From positions 1 to 5,279 of the forward strand of contig CALAIJ010000118.1 in the NCBI GenBank assembly GCA_937923365.1: DNA of 5,279 bases, in the 5' to 3' direction. Under the pieces are notes generated by a model. It was not told where the DNA came from. It made no database searches and worked only from the letters and a program-made list of their open reading frames with translations. Shown piece after piece: positions 4,945 through 5,279 of this stretch. This DNA comes from an uncultured Sulfitobacter sp. GTDB lineage: Bacteria > Pseudomonadota > Alphaproteobacteria > Rhodobacterales > Rhodobacteraceae. Made by a program: the position numbers and the translations under genes. How positions within the stretch are numbered: position 1 is the stretch's first letter; every line of letters begins with the position of its first letter.

Positions 4945-5279
4945 ATGCCCAACCCCACCGCCGCCATGCTGGTCATTGGTGATGAAATCCTGTCGGGCCG
5001 CACGCGCGACAGCAACACCCACCATCTGGCGGGCCAGTTGACAGCCCATGGCATTGATCTGGCCGAAGTGCGCGTGGTGGGTGACACGGCTGCCGTCATC
5101 ACGGCCGCTGTGCAGGCGCTGAGTGCCGCATACGATCACGTCTTTACCAGTGGTGGTATCGGCCCCACCCATGACGATATCACCGCAGACTGCATCGCCG
5201 CTGCCTTTGACGCGCCGATCGACGTGCGCGACGATGCCCGCGCCATTCTGGCCGCCCATTACGCCAAGTCGGGGACCGA
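4945..5279 (+). CDS. MoaB/CinA-type molybdopterin-binding domain protein, 3'-partial
   Basis: The first 111 codons of a protein with the MoaB/MogA/CinA N-terminal (MoCF-biosynthesis-like) fold. This domain binds molybdopterin in molybdenum cofactor enzymes; in CinA proteins (competence/damage-inducible protein A) it acts as a pyrophosphatase-type domain on nucleotide substrates. Diagnostic are IGDEILSGRTRDSNT (11-25) and the glycine-rich SGGIGPTHDDIT (69-80), both intact. The ATG at 4945 has AAGGAAG 7 nt upstream and a promoter in front. The window ends before the point that would show whether a C-terminal nicotinamide-nucleotide amidase domain follows (full CinA, about 410 residues) or whether it is the short stand-alone form common in alphaproteobacteria. 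For that reason I give no gene symbol. It is divergent from sfsA, with 48 nt between the start codons. Confidence 0.9.
   Translation, partial: MPNPTAAMLVIGDEILSGRTRDSNTHHLAGQLTAHGIDLAEVRVVGDTAAVITAAVQALSAAYDHVFTSGGIGPTHDDITADCIAAAFDAPIDVRDDARAILAAHYAKSGT

Noticed and set aside
1..5279. Mobile elements, CRISPR arrays, tRNA/rRNA genes, prophage or defence genes
   Set aside because: No terminal inverted repeats, spaced direct repeats, cloverleaf or conserved rRNA sequence, or transposase/integrase motifs were seen on either strand.

Overview
The window looks like ordinary chromosomal DNA from an alphaproteobacterium, most likely the Rhodobacteraceae/Roseobacter group. This rests on the high GC content with mostly G or C in third codon positions, the character of the MetAP and SfsA proteins, and promoters whose -10 box resembles TAGGCT. 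The assignment is an inference from style; no rRNA or marker gene is present to prove it. All the recognisable genes are housekeeping or metabolic. I found no mobile element, CRISPR array, tRNA, rRNA, prophage or toxin/defence gene.

Layout, left to right. Plus strand, 2-1009: the C-terminal part of an FAD/NAD(P)H ferredoxin reductase whose N-terminus lies outside the window. It overlaps by 4 nt with rsmD (1006-1557, plus), the 16S rRNA guanine-966 methyltransferase, which starts with GTG. A short convergent gap with a weak hairpin (1573-1588) separates rsmD from a class I/II PLP aminotransferase of the 2-aminoadipate/aromatic (LysN-like) group (1597-2811, minus). Upstream of it lies a 351-nt stretch with no confidently callable gene (2812-3162) but with open frames that may be gene remnants. 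A small 60-residue protein of unknown function (3163-3345, plus) follows, with a good promoter placed so that its mRNA would begin at or next to the ATG.

The minus-strand pair sfsA-map (4896 down to 3342) forms a tight operon: SfsA, a predicted nuclease-fold protein, then type I methionine aminopeptidase, 4 nt apart. Map ends in a convergent 4-nt overlap with the small gene, where the palindrome CTAG supplies a TAG stop to each strand. Divergent from sfsA, and cut by the window end, is a gene for a MoaB/CinA-type molybdopterin-binding domain protein (4945-5279, plus). The 48-nt sfsA/cinA-like gap carries two promoters on opposite strands whose -10 boxes overlap.

The genes do not form one pathway. 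rsmD acts on ribosomes, map on nascent proteins, and the reductase and aminotransferase in metabolism. The most interesting material is regulatory: two promoter-start modules with nearly the same sequence (TAGGCx, 7 nt, ATG) that predict leaderless mRNAs, the overlapping divergent promoters, the orphan small protein, and the unexplained gap. I see no evidence of a previously undescribed multi-gene system here.
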